A DNA stretch of 5,212 nt from an uncultured Eubacteriales bacterium (GTDB taxonomy: Bacteria; Bacillota; Clostridia; Christensenellales; Aristaeellaceae). Where the stretch lies: NCBI GenBank assembly GCA_902782795.1, contig CACZOT010000137.1, positions 1-5,212 of the forward strand. Direction: 5' to 3'. Each line of letters opens with the position of its first letter. Within the stretch, counting starts at the first letter, position 1. The notes beneath the pieces are model-generated. The model was not told where the DNA came from. It made no database searches and saw only the letters and a list, made by a program, of their open reading frames with translations. Both the position numbers and the translations under genes were made by a program. Shown here one piece after another: positions 1 to 5,159 of this stretch.

Positions 1-543
1 CATGGGGTTGGCCACGCGGTAGCTGTACTCGCCGAAGCAGCGGATGGCGATATCCACATCCAGGCCGATGTTGGCATCCACTACCCGGAAGGGCACCGGG
101 TTGGGCGTGCCATACTTGTTGCCGATCAGCTCCTTGGTGTTAAAGTAATACACCCGCTGATCCTTGCCGGCCTGGCCGCCGAAGGAAAGGCGTTCGAAGG
201 TGGTCTTGAGGATCTCCTTGATCTTGCCGCCGGAGAAGGGGCCGTAGAAGATGCTCGGCTCGCCGTTCTCATCGAAAACGTACTCGCCCGGCTCGGCGCA
301 GAAATCGACGATCTTGCCGTTGTCGACGATCATCATGCACTGGCCCTCGTTCACGGCGATGACGGAGCCCTGGCTGATGATGTTGTCATCCTCGTTGCGG
401 CTGCCGCCGAAGCGGTTCCTGGTCTTCTTCTGCGCCTTGGTGGCGAGGACGTCGTCCGGCAGGGAATCCACATAGAAGTATTCGCGCCACTGGCTTGCGA
501 GGGTACCGGAGGCTGCGTTGAGTGCTGCGCTGATGAGGCCCAT
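1..543 (-). CDS. SPFH-domain protein, YdjI-like (3' end missing)
   Basis: This is the N-terminal 181 codons of an SPFH/band-7 protein of the family often labelled 'virion core protein' in databases and represented by B. subtilis YdjI. The frame is open from the ATG at 543 to the window edge. It begins MGLISAALNA, then has EYFYVDSLPDDVL (about residues 21-33), the DNIIS(Q)GS stretch (about 52-59), the IAVNEGQCMMIVDNGKI strand pair (about 61-77), CAEPGEYVFD, the KDQRVYYFNTKE block (about 137-148) and FGTPNPVPFRV-type sequence. All of these are hallmarks of the family. Full-length members are about 320 residues and usually end in a zinc ribbon, which would lie outside the window. A GGGGAG ribosome site sits 9 bases before the ATG. 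The gene follows the YdjH-like gene by 48 bases with no terminator, so it is the last visible gene of the ydjGHI-type operon. The family is thought to act at the cytoplasmic face of the membrane in envelope stress. The identity is firm; the exact role here is inferred. Confidence 0.92.
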   Translation of the reverse strand, partial: MGLISAALNAASGTLASQWREYFYVDSLPDDVLATKAQKKTRNRFGGSRNEDDNIISQGSVIAVNEGQCMMIVDNGKIVDFCAEPGEYVFDENGEPSIFYGPFSGGKIKEILKTTFERLSFGGQAGKDQRVYYFNTKELIGNKYGTPNPVPFRVVDANIGLDVDIAIRCFGEYSYRVANPM

Positions 544-560
544 AGTTCATCTCTCCCCTT

Positions 561-579
561 TTGATTGATTGATCGATCG
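561..579. repeat. Short GATT/GATC tetranucleotide tract
   Basis: The 48-base gap between the YdjH-like gene and the SPFH gene contains three TGAT/GATT units running into two GATC units (TTGATTGATTGATCGATCG). It lies just upstream of the SPFH ribosome site. It is a simple tandem tract, AT-richer than its surroundings. No terminator or promoter is apparent in the gap. Tract length could vary between strains, but no function can be shown. Confidence 0.5.
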
Positions 580-591
580 TGTTTTCGCTGG

Positions 592-1044
592 TCAGCGGAT
601 GCGGTTGCCGCCGCCTCCGCGGGTATTGCCGCCGCCGGGGCCGCGGTTCGCGCCCTGGGCGGAGGGTTGGCTGGTCTGGATGCGGCGGCGCTCCGTGCGC
701 TCGTAGAGGAAGCGGTCCTGCTTGATGCCCAGCTCGAAGGAGCCGTCCTTGGCGTAATCGGCCGCGCCGGAGCGGCTGTGCGCCGTCTGGAGCTTGGCCT
801 TCATGGAGTTGACGCGCACGAAGGCGATGATCAGCGCCGCGACAGCCGCGATGCCGATGCGCACGCCCACGCTGTCCAGCAGCGCCCCGCTGATTTCGAG
901 ATACTCCCCGTCGCCGTAATCGTCGTAATCGGTATAGCCCTGATAGGCGCCGCCGGCGGAGGAATTCCCGTCCAGGCTGTTCTCGGCCAGGGCGGAGCAG
1001 CCCAGGAGCAGGAGCGTCAGGAAAAGACAGATCCACTTTTTCAT
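592..1044 (-). CDS. YdjH-like membrane protein lacking the TPM domain
   Basis: This 150-residue protein has a signal peptide at residues 1-20 (MKK, then a Leu-rich core, then SALA|EN). A linker rich in Asp, Tyr and Gly follows (about 21-50), then one membrane helix (about 56-76). The cytosolic tail carries MKAKLQTA, GAADYAKDGSF and DRFLYERTERR (about 81-121), then a Gly/Arg-rich end (GPGGGNTRGGGGN). The helix, the K-L-x-T-A, A-x-D-Y-x-K-x-G-S-F and D-x-F-L-Y signatures and the Gly-rich end are those of YdjH-type TPM-domain proteins. Those proteins are about 250 residues long and carry an extracytoplasmic TPM domain between signal peptide and helix. Here that domain is absent. The start at 1044 overlaps the upstream gene's stop (ATGA), has a GGGGGTG site ahead of it, and gives a proper signal peptide; an in-frame start at 1125 would bury the signal peptide. 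LLGC could be read as a lipobox, but A-L-A|E favours signal peptidase I. The family placement is inferred from the tail motifs. Confidence 0.85.
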   Translation of the reverse strand: MKKWICLFLTLLLLGCSALAENSLDGNSSAGGAYQGYTDYDDYGDGEYLEISGALLDSVGVRIGIAAVAALIIAFVRVNSMKAKLQTAHSRSGAADYAKDGSFELGIKQDRFLYERTERRRIQTSQPSAQGANRGPGGGNTRGGGGNRIR

Positions 1045-2138
1045 CCGAACACCCCCAGCCTGGCAATGAGCTCCAACAGACCGAAGATCACGACGAAGCA
1101 TCCCGCGAACACGCCCAGGAACCACTTGGTGGCCTTGCCCTTATCGTAGGGCACGTCGCAGGTGAGCTCGCCCGTCTGGCCGTTGATGGCGAAGGTATAC
1201 ACATTCTTCTGGCCGTTTTCGACCTTCTCCGTGTTGATCATCCAAACGGGCATGAGCGCCGGGGTGACGCGCCCGTCGCTGGAGACGACGTTGCGGCTGC
1301 GCACGGAGACGGTATCGTACCCGCGCACGGTGGAGGCGATGGCCTGCGCCGTGCTCTCGGCCACGCGCTGGGCGGCGCGGCCCTCGCACTCGGCGGCGTC
1401 CACGTCCGCGTTGTCGGCCATGGCGCCGGAGAGCACCGCGGGCTGGAAGGGCACGGCCTCGCGCATATCGTACGGCTCGAGCGATTCGGTGATGCGGTTG
1501 TCGATCTTGGCGCTGCCGTCCACGGGGATGTCCTCAAAGCGCAGGCGGCCGGCGCGGCGGACCATATAATACTCCGTGCGGATGACCTCGTAATCCCCCT
1601 GGCGGCTGATATGCCGCTTCTGGGCCTCGAAGGTCATGTCTCCCGAGGCGGTGCAGCCGAAGAGCCAGTACGGCACGTAGAGCTTGCGCATCTCCTTGAT
1701 GCGGTTGCGGCTGTCCAGGAAGACGTTGGGCAGGAGCTTGCGCCCCTGGAAATAATTGGTGAAGATCTTCTCCGCCTGCTCCTTGGAGACCTTGAAGGGC
1801 ACGACCTTCTCGGGCTTGACGCCGCCCTCGATGCGCCCCTCGAGCACGATGGGGCTGCCGCAGTAGGCGCACTCGGTGGCGGTGGTGTTCTCGTCGGTGA
1901 CGAGCTCCGCGCCGCAGTTCTTGCAGATGTAGGATTGCATCTTGCCCGCGTCGCCGGCGGAATAGGTCTCGCTGGGCGCGGCGAAGGAGATGGAATCCTT
2001 CTCGCCCTGGGCGGCCATCTCGTCCATGGTCTCGGGATCGAAGCTGTTGCCGCAGGAGGCGCATTCCAGCTTGCCGCTCGCGCCGGAATAGCTCAGCGGC
2101 CCGCCGCAGCAGGGGCATTGGTAGGTTCTTGTCGACAT
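1041..2138 (-). CDS. YdjG-like double zinc-ribbon membrane protein
   Basis: This 365-residue protein belongs to the family annotated as 'TFIIB-type zinc ribbon-containing protein', matching B. subtilis YdjG. It has two four-cysteine ribbons near the N-terminus: C8-x2-C11 with C26-x2-C29, and C72-x2-C75 with C90-x2-C93. A long soluble domain of unknown function follows, beginning KPEKVVPFKVSKEQA and containing the typical LYVPYWLF motif. The C-terminus has VYTFAINGQTGEL and then one membrane helix (about 339-358). No signal peptide is seen, so the ribbons should be cytosolic. The start at 2138 has an AGGAGG site 5 bases upstream. The preceding gene's TAG (2148-2150) overlaps that site, so the two genes are translationally close, and the stop overlaps the next start by 4 bases. 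In B. subtilis YdjG works with YdjH and YdjI at the membrane in PspA-linked stress protection; the same partnership here is inferred from gene order. Confidence 0.9.
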   Translation of the reverse strand: MSTRTYQCPCCGGPLSYSGASGKLECASCGNSFDPETMDEMAAQGEKDSISFAAPSETYSAGDAGKMQSYICKNCGAELVTDENTTATECAYCGSPIVLEGRIEGGVKPEKVVPFKVSKEQAEKIFTNYFQGRKLLPNVFLDSRNRIKEMRKLYVPYWLFGCTASGDMTFEAQKRHISRQGDYEVIRTEYYMVRRAGRLRFEDIPVDGSAKIDNRITESLEPYDMREAVPFQPAVLSGAMADNADVDAAECEGRAAQRVAESTAQAIASTVRGYDTVSVRSRNVVSSDGRVTPALMPVWMINTEKVENGQKNVYTFAINGQTGELTCDVPYDKGKATKWFLGVFAGCFVVIFGLLELIARLGVFG

Positions 2139-2147
2139 CGTATCCTC

Positions 2148-2687
2148 CTATCGCTGTTCTCGTGCGCCGGGGAAGGAGACCTCGCTACCGCAGAAGGCGC
2201 AGACGCCCGGCCGCTTCCGGTACACGCGCACGCTCGCGCCGCAGTGCGGGCATTCCACCTCCGCGGCTTCCATCTGCTCGACGAGCTTGGACGGCGCGTG
2301 GAGCAGCACGGCGTTTTTGTTCAGATCCACCGTGCAGTTGCGCAGATATCCCGCCCCGATCAGGCGGTTCACGGCGGCGGCGGGGTCCTTGGCGGAAACC
2401 TGGCCGCGCAGCTTTTCCAGGCGGATGGACGCGCCCTCCGCCCCGGCGAACGCGCTGGCGAACTGCCGGGTCTGGCGGCGCAGGAGAGCCGCGCGCACCG
2501 TCTTCCAGACGGGCAGGAAGCAGGCGAGGCCCAGGACGATGGAGATGCCGCCGCTCCCGGTGTTGCCGTCGCTCAAGAAATCTCCGGACACGCACAGGAA
2601 CGCCACGCCGAACACGGCGGCGACGACGCTCCATGCGGCCCGCCCGCGCGACTGCCCGCGCGCTTTCTCGGTCAGGAACTCCTCCAA
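2148..2687 (-). CDS. Membrane protein with C-terminal zinc ribbon, operon leader gene
   Basis: I do not recognise a named family for this 179-residue protein. It has a short basic N-terminus, two membrane helices (about 17-33 and 46-62) and a basic stretch (LLRRQTRQ). Residues about 84-130 form a compact segment with the pattern RLEKLRGQ...AVNRLIGAGYLRN...VDLNKNAVLL. This resembles small winged-helix-like segments found in other uncharacterised Firmicute membrane proteins. The C-terminus is a zinc ribbon (C146-P-H-C149 and C163-x2-C166). The start is TTG at 2687: a GAGGGGAGG site lies 8 bases upstream and a promoter lies just before it, while no ATG occurs until near residue 139. It is the first gene of the unit and its stop touches the ribosome site of the YdjG-like gene. 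Co-action with the zinc-ribbon/SPFH set is inferred from position and from the shared ribbon type. Confidence 0.85.
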   Translation of the reverse strand: MEEFLTEKARGQSRGRAAWSVVAAVFGVAFLCVSGDFLSDGNTGSGGISIVLGLACFLPVWKTVRAALLRRQTRQFASAFAGAEGASIRLEKLRGQVSAKDPAAAVNRLIGAGYLRNCTVDLNKNAVLLHAPSKLVEQMEAAEVECPHCGASVRVYRKRPGVCAFCGSEVSFPGAREQR

Positions 2688-2695
2688 GGGCCGCG

Positions 2696-2704
2696 CCTCC
2701 CCTC
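2696..2704 (-). promoter_or_regulatory. Ribosome binding site fixing a TTG start
   Basis: GAGGGGAGG on the minus strand, separated by 8 bases from TTG at 2685-2687. It decides the start of the zinc-ribbon membrane protein, because no ATG or GTG is better placed between the promoter and the first membrane helix. Confidence 0.7.
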
Positions 2705-2720
2705 TTTATACAGGTACTTT

Positions 2721-2748
2721 ATTATATCATACAATCTTCACATTGCAA
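2721..2748 (-). promoter_or_regulatory. Sigma-A-like extended -10 promoter of the ydjGHI-type operon
   Basis: On the minus strand TTGCAA (2743-2748) and a perfect TATAAT (2721-2726) are 16 bases apart. The -10 is preceded by TGA, giving an extended -10 element (TGnTATAAT). Transcription would start near 2714, leaving a leader of about 27 bases before the TTG start. The segment (about 2705-2757) is AT-rich against a GC-rich background. No sigma-W-type pair (TGAAAC with CGTA) is seen here, unlike the B. subtilis pspA-ydjGHI operon. Confidence 0.75.
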
Positions 2749-2770
2749 ACCGTTTTTTCCCCTCGCGGCC

Positions 2771-3571
2771 TCAGCGCAGGTGCACGTCCATCTGCGGGAA
2801 GGGGATCTCGATCCCGGCCCTGTCCAGGGCGCGTTTGCCCTCCTCCAGGAGGTAGTAATACAGCTCCCAGTAATCGCTGTTCTTGCACCAGAGCCGCACC
2901 ACGAATTTCAGGGCGCTGTCGCCGTGCTCCTGCAGGCGGACCTGCGGCGCGGGATCGGAAAACGCCGCCTCGTTGCGGCGCGCGACGCCAAGCAGCGCCT
3001 CCTTCACGCGGTCGATGTCCGAGGAATACCCCACGGAAAAGAACACGTCCAGGCGGCGCGTGCCCTCGCGGGTGTAGTTGACGATGGCCGTGTTGGTGAG
3101 GTTCGCGTTGGGCAGGGAAATATGACGGTTGTCCGGCATGACCAGTTCCGTGTAGAACACCCCGATGGAGCGCACCGTGCCCTCGATCTCGCCGATCTTC
3201 ACGTATTCGTCCACCTTGATGGGCTTGAGCAGCAGCATCGTCATGCCGCCCACGAAATTCGAGAGGGCGCCCTGCATGGCCAGGCTGATGGCCACGCCGG
3301 CGGAGGCGAGGATGGTCACGAACGAGGTCAGCGGGATGCCCATCACCCCGGCGGCCGTCAGCACCACCGAGACGTACAGCAGCAGGCGCAGGAGGTTCTC
3401 CAGGAAGCCCTTGAGCGTCGGCTCGATGCGCACGAGCTTGCGGCTGCGCTCCATCAGCTTGATGATCCAGTGGGCCAGGAAGAACCCCACCGCCAGGACG
3501 ATGATGCCGTGGAGCAGGTTCATGCCCTGCTCCTGCACGATGGAGAAGATCTGCTCTTTTGTGAACGTCAT
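2771..3571 (-). CDS. Small-conductance mechanosensitive channel, MscS family
   Basis: This 266-residue protein is a minimal MscS-type channel, close to the 286 residues of E. coli MscS. Such channels open under membrane tension and release solutes on osmotic downshock. It has helices at about 18-37 and 60-79. The pore helix (about 85-115) contains the Gly/Ala/Ser-rich ASAGVAISLAMQGALSNFVGG pattern, followed by LLLKPIKVDEYV, the usual entry to the beta domain. The beta domain includes GTVRSIGVFYTEL and the P-N-x-x-L-T-N-T block (about 145-162). A C-terminal alpha/beta domain ends in the family-typical IPFPQMDVHLR. The start at 3571 is chosen because AAAGGGG lies 8 bases upstream and the predicted transcript start (about 3599) rules out longer forms. 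The gene has its own promoter. No terminator is visible between its stop and the next operon's promoter, so some read-through is likely. Confidence 0.95.
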   Translation of the reverse strand: MTFTKEQIFSIVQEQGMNLLHGIIVLAVGFFLAHWIIKLMERSRKLVRIEPTLKGFLENLLRLLLYVSVVLTAAGVMGIPLTSFVTILASAGVAISLAMQGALSNFVGGMTMLLLKPIKVDEYVKIGEIEGTVRSIGVFYTELVMPDNRHISLPNANLTNTAIVNYTREGTRRLDVFFSVGYSSDIDRVKEALLGVARRNEAAFSDPAPQVRLQEHGDSALKFVVRLWCKNSDYWELYYYLLEEGKRALDRAGIEIPFPQMDVHLR

Positions 3572-3605
3572 GCCAAGCGCCCCTTTGCTTTGCTCTTTTT
3601 TTCTA

Positions 3606-3634
3606 ATTGTACCGGGACGGCGCTCGTTTGGCAA
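3606..3634 (-). promoter_or_regulatory. Sigma-A-like promoter of the mscS-type gene
   Basis: TTGCCA (3629-3634) and TACAAT (3606-3611) lie 17 bases apart on the minus strand. Each differs from the sigma-A consensus at one position. Predicted transcription start is near 3599, giving a leader of about 28 bases that contains the AAAGGGG ribosome site (3580-3586). Confidence 0.75.
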
Positions 3635-3639
3635 GGGCG

Positions 3640-3670
3640 GGGCCGCTCTCCTTCCGGAAAGACGCGGCCC
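3640..3670. repeat. Inverted repeat between terminator and mscS promoter
   Basis: GGGCCGC (3640-3646) and GCGGCCC (3664-3670) form a 7-bp inverted repeat. The perfect palindrome TTCCGGAA (3652-3659) sits at its centre. It lies between the terminator of the M23 gene and the -35 box of the channel gene. No T-run follows it on the minus strand, so it may be a back-up stem or a protein site. Confidence 0.4.
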
Positions 3671-3674
3671 GGGC

Positions 3675-3710
3675 AAAACGAAGCGGCCCCGATCGTTCGG
3701 AACCGCTTCG
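3675..3710 (-). terminator. Intrinsic terminator after the M23 gene
   Basis: On the minus strand CGAAGCGGTTCCG (3698-3710) pairs with CGGGGCCGCTTCG (3679-3691) around a 6-base loop. This gives 13 pairs including two G-U wobbles, followed by TTTT (3675-3678). On the plus strand the two wobbles become C/A mismatches, so the structure is oriented for minus-strand transcripts. It starts about 35 bases after the M23 stop codon. Confidence 0.8.
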
Positions 3711-3745
3711 TCTGTTTTGGATATCAGATTTTCCTGTCCGGGCGT

Positions 3746-4258
3746 CTATTCCCCGAGCGGATCCAGCGGCGCGTCTCCCCGGAAGCGCTCGATATGGACG
3801 TGCGGCCCAAGCTCCGCCTCGGCGGGGCAGGCGCCCGCCGCGCCGAGGGCGTCCCCAGCGGCGAGAAGGTCCCCCTCCCGGACGTCCGTCCCGGCCAGCG
3901 ACCGGTAGACCCACCGCTCGCCCGCGCAATCCAGCTCCACGCAGATCCCCCAGAGCCGGTCGCGCCAGACCCGCGACACCCGGCCCGCTCGCTCCGCGCG
4001 CGCCGTCTCCGCAGCCCGATCCAGGGCCGGGTGAACGCGCCACGCGCCGAGTTCTTCCCAGAACACCGGCTCCCGCGGGAGAAAAGCGCGCAGGGGAGCC
4101 TCCTCCCCCACGGCCCGCATCACCCCGCGCGGGGGCGGCGCGGCCGCTTCCTCCCGCGCCTTGGGCCGCAGCCGAGGCAGCGCTCCGGCCAGGCCCATGG
4201 CCGCGGCGCAGGCCGCCAGCAGGAGCCAGGGAGCGGCGCGACGCATCCGTTCCATCAT
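3746..4258 (-). CDS. Short SpoIIQ-like M23-fold membrane protein
   Basis: This 170-residue protein has one N-terminal membrane anchor (about 10-27), an Ala/Pro/Arg linker and a compact C-terminal domain of the M23 (LytM) fold. Visible metal-site motifs are H76-P-A-L-D80 (matching H-x-x-x-D) and G-P-H153-V-H155-I-E (matching H-x-H). The segment AGRVSRVW...GICVELDCAGE..VYRSL..TDVREGD...AGDALGAAG follows SpoIIQ well, and DPL near the end is typical. SpoIIQ is a forespore membrane protein that bridges to SpoIIIAH during engulfment; B. subtilis SpoIIQ is about 280 residues. Here the linker is short, and the loop after HxxxD appears to lack about 4 residues. ATG 4258 is chosen because GGGAGGG lies 7 bases upstream; ATG 4255 is also possible, and an in-frame start at 4333 would lie inside the LysM gene. 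It follows that gene by 58 bases. A cell-wall endopeptidase role is the main alternative. Confidence 0.75.
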   Translation of the reverse strand: MMERMRRAAPWLLLAACAAAMGLAGALPRLRPKAREEAAAPPPRGVMRAVGEEAPLRAFLPREPVFWEELGAWRVHPALDRAAETARAERAGRVSRVWRDRLWGICVELDCAGERWVYRSLAGTDVREGDLLAAGDALGAAGACPAEAELGPHVHIERFRGDAPLDPLGE

Positions 4259-4265
4259 TTTCCAT

Positions 4266-4289
4266 CCCTCCCGGGGCAGTGTGCCCGGG
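4266..4289 (-). promoter_or_regulatory. GC-rich hairpin overlapping the M23 ribosome site
   Basis: CCCGGGGCAGTGTGCCCGGG (4270-4289) folds on either strand into a stem of about 8 pairs with one bulge, around GTG on the plus strand. On the minus strand its 3' arm runs into GGGAGGG (4266-4272), the ribosome site of the M23 gene, sharing three bases. It could lower translation or lower read-through from the LysM gene. No T-run follows, so it is not a standard terminator. Confidence 0.45.
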
Positions 4290-4298
4290 CGGCGCGCA

Positions 4299-4328
4299 TT
4301 TATACTGAAGCGCTCCTCAGCCGGTGAA
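4299..4328 (-). promoter_or_regulatory. Possible weak promoter ahead of the M23 gene
   Basis: TTCACC (4323-4328) and TATAAA (4299-4304) are 18 bases apart on the minus strand, spanning the last codons of the LysM gene. The -35 match is 4 of 6 and the -10 match is 5 of 6. No clear sporulation-sigma (F or G) match was recognised. It would allow the M23 gene to be expressed apart from the LysM gene. Confidence 0.3.
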
Positions 4329-5015
4329 GACAATCCGCCCGGCGGTGAACTCGCTCGGGGCCAGGGCGGGATTGCGCCGCAGGAGCGCCCCCACGCTCAC
4401 GCCGGAGCGCGCTGCGAGCGCGGCGAGATCCTCCCCCTCGCGGACGGTGGTCCATCTGGCGCACAGGGGGCTGCCCGGGAGCATGCCCGCGGGCGGCGCG
4501 CAGAAGGTCTGCCCGGCGCGCAGCCTGCCCGGCAGAAGGCCCGGGTTCGCCAGACGGAAGGCGAGATACGGCGTGTCCGTGCGCACGAGCAGGTCCGCGT
4601 AGCTCTCGCCCTCCTGGACCTCGCCGCGCTCGTACCCCTCCGGGCATTCGTCCGCCTGGGCCGCGGAGACCTCTCCTTCGGCCTCCTGCGGCGCTGGCAC
4701 GCACAGCACCTGCCCCACCGCGATGGCGTCCGGTTCCACGAAGGGATTGGCCCGCGCCAGCGCCGCGACCGGGATGCCGTAAGCCGCGGCGATGGAGGTG
4801 AAGGTATCGCCGCGGCGCACGATGTACAGCCGCCCCTCCGGGCAGCGGAACGCGGGGACACAGATCTCCTCGCCCGCCGCGAAGGACTTGCCGGGGTTGA
4901 TGTCGCGCAGGTTCGCCTCGCTGACGCCGTAGCGCGCCGCGACCGCCGCCGGGGTGTCTCCCTCCCTCATGGTGTACGCGCCAGCTCCCGCCGGGCAGCG
5001 CTCTTCTCTGTTCAT
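4317..5015 (-). CDS. Four-repeat LysM protein without signal peptide
   Basis: This 232-residue protein is almost entirely LysM repeats, which bind N-acetylglucosamine-containing glycans such as peptidoglycan. The repeats start at about residues 13 (YTMREGDT), 63 (LYIVRRGDT), 130 (GEVQEGES) and 188 (WTTVREGED). Each has an A-x-x-x-G/T...L...NP core. The first three open after a CPxG motif (C7, C58, C124) and close with a Cys in an ICVP-like motif (C52, C105, C172). Repeat 3 is divergent (EGES, PYLAF) and follows a 16-residue acidic linker. Repeat 4 opens with C185 but ends RIVFTG with no closing Cys. No signal peptide precedes the first repeat. Clostridial CPxG/ICIP LysM proteins of this kind are often unsecreted by Sec. 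A spore-envelope role like that of SafA is plausible because the next gene is SpoIIQ-like, but this is inference. AAGGGAGGGG lies 6 bases before the ATG at 5015. Confidence 0.9.
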   Translation of the reverse strand: MNREERCPAGAGAYTMREGDTPAAVAARYGVSEANLRDINPGKSFAAGEEICVPAFRCPEGRLYIVRRGDTFTSIAAAYGIPVAALARANPFVEPDAIAVGQVLCVPAPQEAEGEVSAAQADECPEGYERGEVQEGESYADLLVRTDTPYLAFRLANPGLLPGRLRAGQTFCAPPAGMLPGSPLCARWTTVREGEDLAALAARSGVSVGALLRRNPALAPSEFTAGRIVFTG

Positions 5016-5047
5016 GCTAGACCCCTCCCTTTCGCTGTTCTCCCCCC

Positions 5048-5055
5048 AGCGTATG
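5048..5055 (-). promoter_or_regulatory. Possible sporulation-type -10 element ahead of the LysM gene
   Basis: The 144-base gap upstream of the LysM gene lacks a clear sigma-A promoter. On the minus strand it contains CATACGCT, which matches 7 of 8 positions of a sigma-E-type -10 (CATACAMT) and part of the sigma-K CATAnnnTA. A start near 5040 would give a leader of about 25 bases. No convincing -35 is visible about 14 bases upstream, so this is weak. Confidence 0.2.
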
Positions 5056-5068
5056 CGCGCCCGGCCGG

Positions 5069-5107
5069 GGAAAGAAGAAGGGCGGGCGTCCCCTCCGGGA
5101 CGCCCGC
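5069..5107 (-). terminator. Terminator-like hairpin after the right-edge gene
   Basis: GCGGGCGTCCC (5082-5092) and GGGACGCCCGC (5097-5107) form a perfect 11-bp stem with a 4-base loop. On the minus strand it is followed by CCTTCTTCTTT, a T-rich but interrupted tail. It lies about 50 bases after the stop codon of the gene at the right edge and before the LysM gene, where a terminator would be expected. The upstream gap also holds the palindrome GGACCGGTCC (5120-5129). Confidence 0.6.
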
Positions 5108-5159
5108 TCCAAGCCTTGTGGACCGGTCCGTCAGATCCGCCCCCTGCAGGCGGCCCTCT

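Noticed and set aside
992..1001. Lipobox (LLGC) in the YdjH-like signal peptide
   Set aside because: Leu at the -2 position is atypical and a clean A-L-A|E signal peptidase I site follows; YdjH-type proteins are not usually lipoproteins.
386..1066. Minus-strand frame of 226 codons overlapping the YdjH-like and SPFH genes
   Set aside because: Arg-rich shadow in a different frame from both recognisable proteins, ending within the SPFH gene.
1045..1125. Longer N-terminus for the YdjH-like protein
   Set aside because: It would add 27 basic residues ahead of a complete signal peptide and overlap the upstream gene deeply; the ATG at 1044 is coupled to the stop by ATGA.
2752..2757. T-run read as a terminator near 2752
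   Set aside because: The Ts are on the plus strand, where no gene ends; on the minus strand it is an A-run upstream of a promoter.
1611..2855. Plus-strand open frame of 414 codons opposite the YdjG-like gene
   Set aside because: It mirrors the zinc-ribbon and membrane genes on the other strand; low-complexity Ala/Gly/Leu/Arg content and no family motif.
2129..4327. Very long plus-strand open frame (732 codons) across the MscS and M23 genes
   Set aside because: It is antisense to two or three well-supported genes, is rich in Arg, Pro, Ala and His as expected from GC-rich shadow frames, and shows no recognisable domain or ribosome site.
4259..4333. Longer N-terminus for the M23 protein starting at 4333
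   Set aside because: It would start inside the LysM gene without a suitable ribosome site, while GGGAGGG directly precedes 4258.
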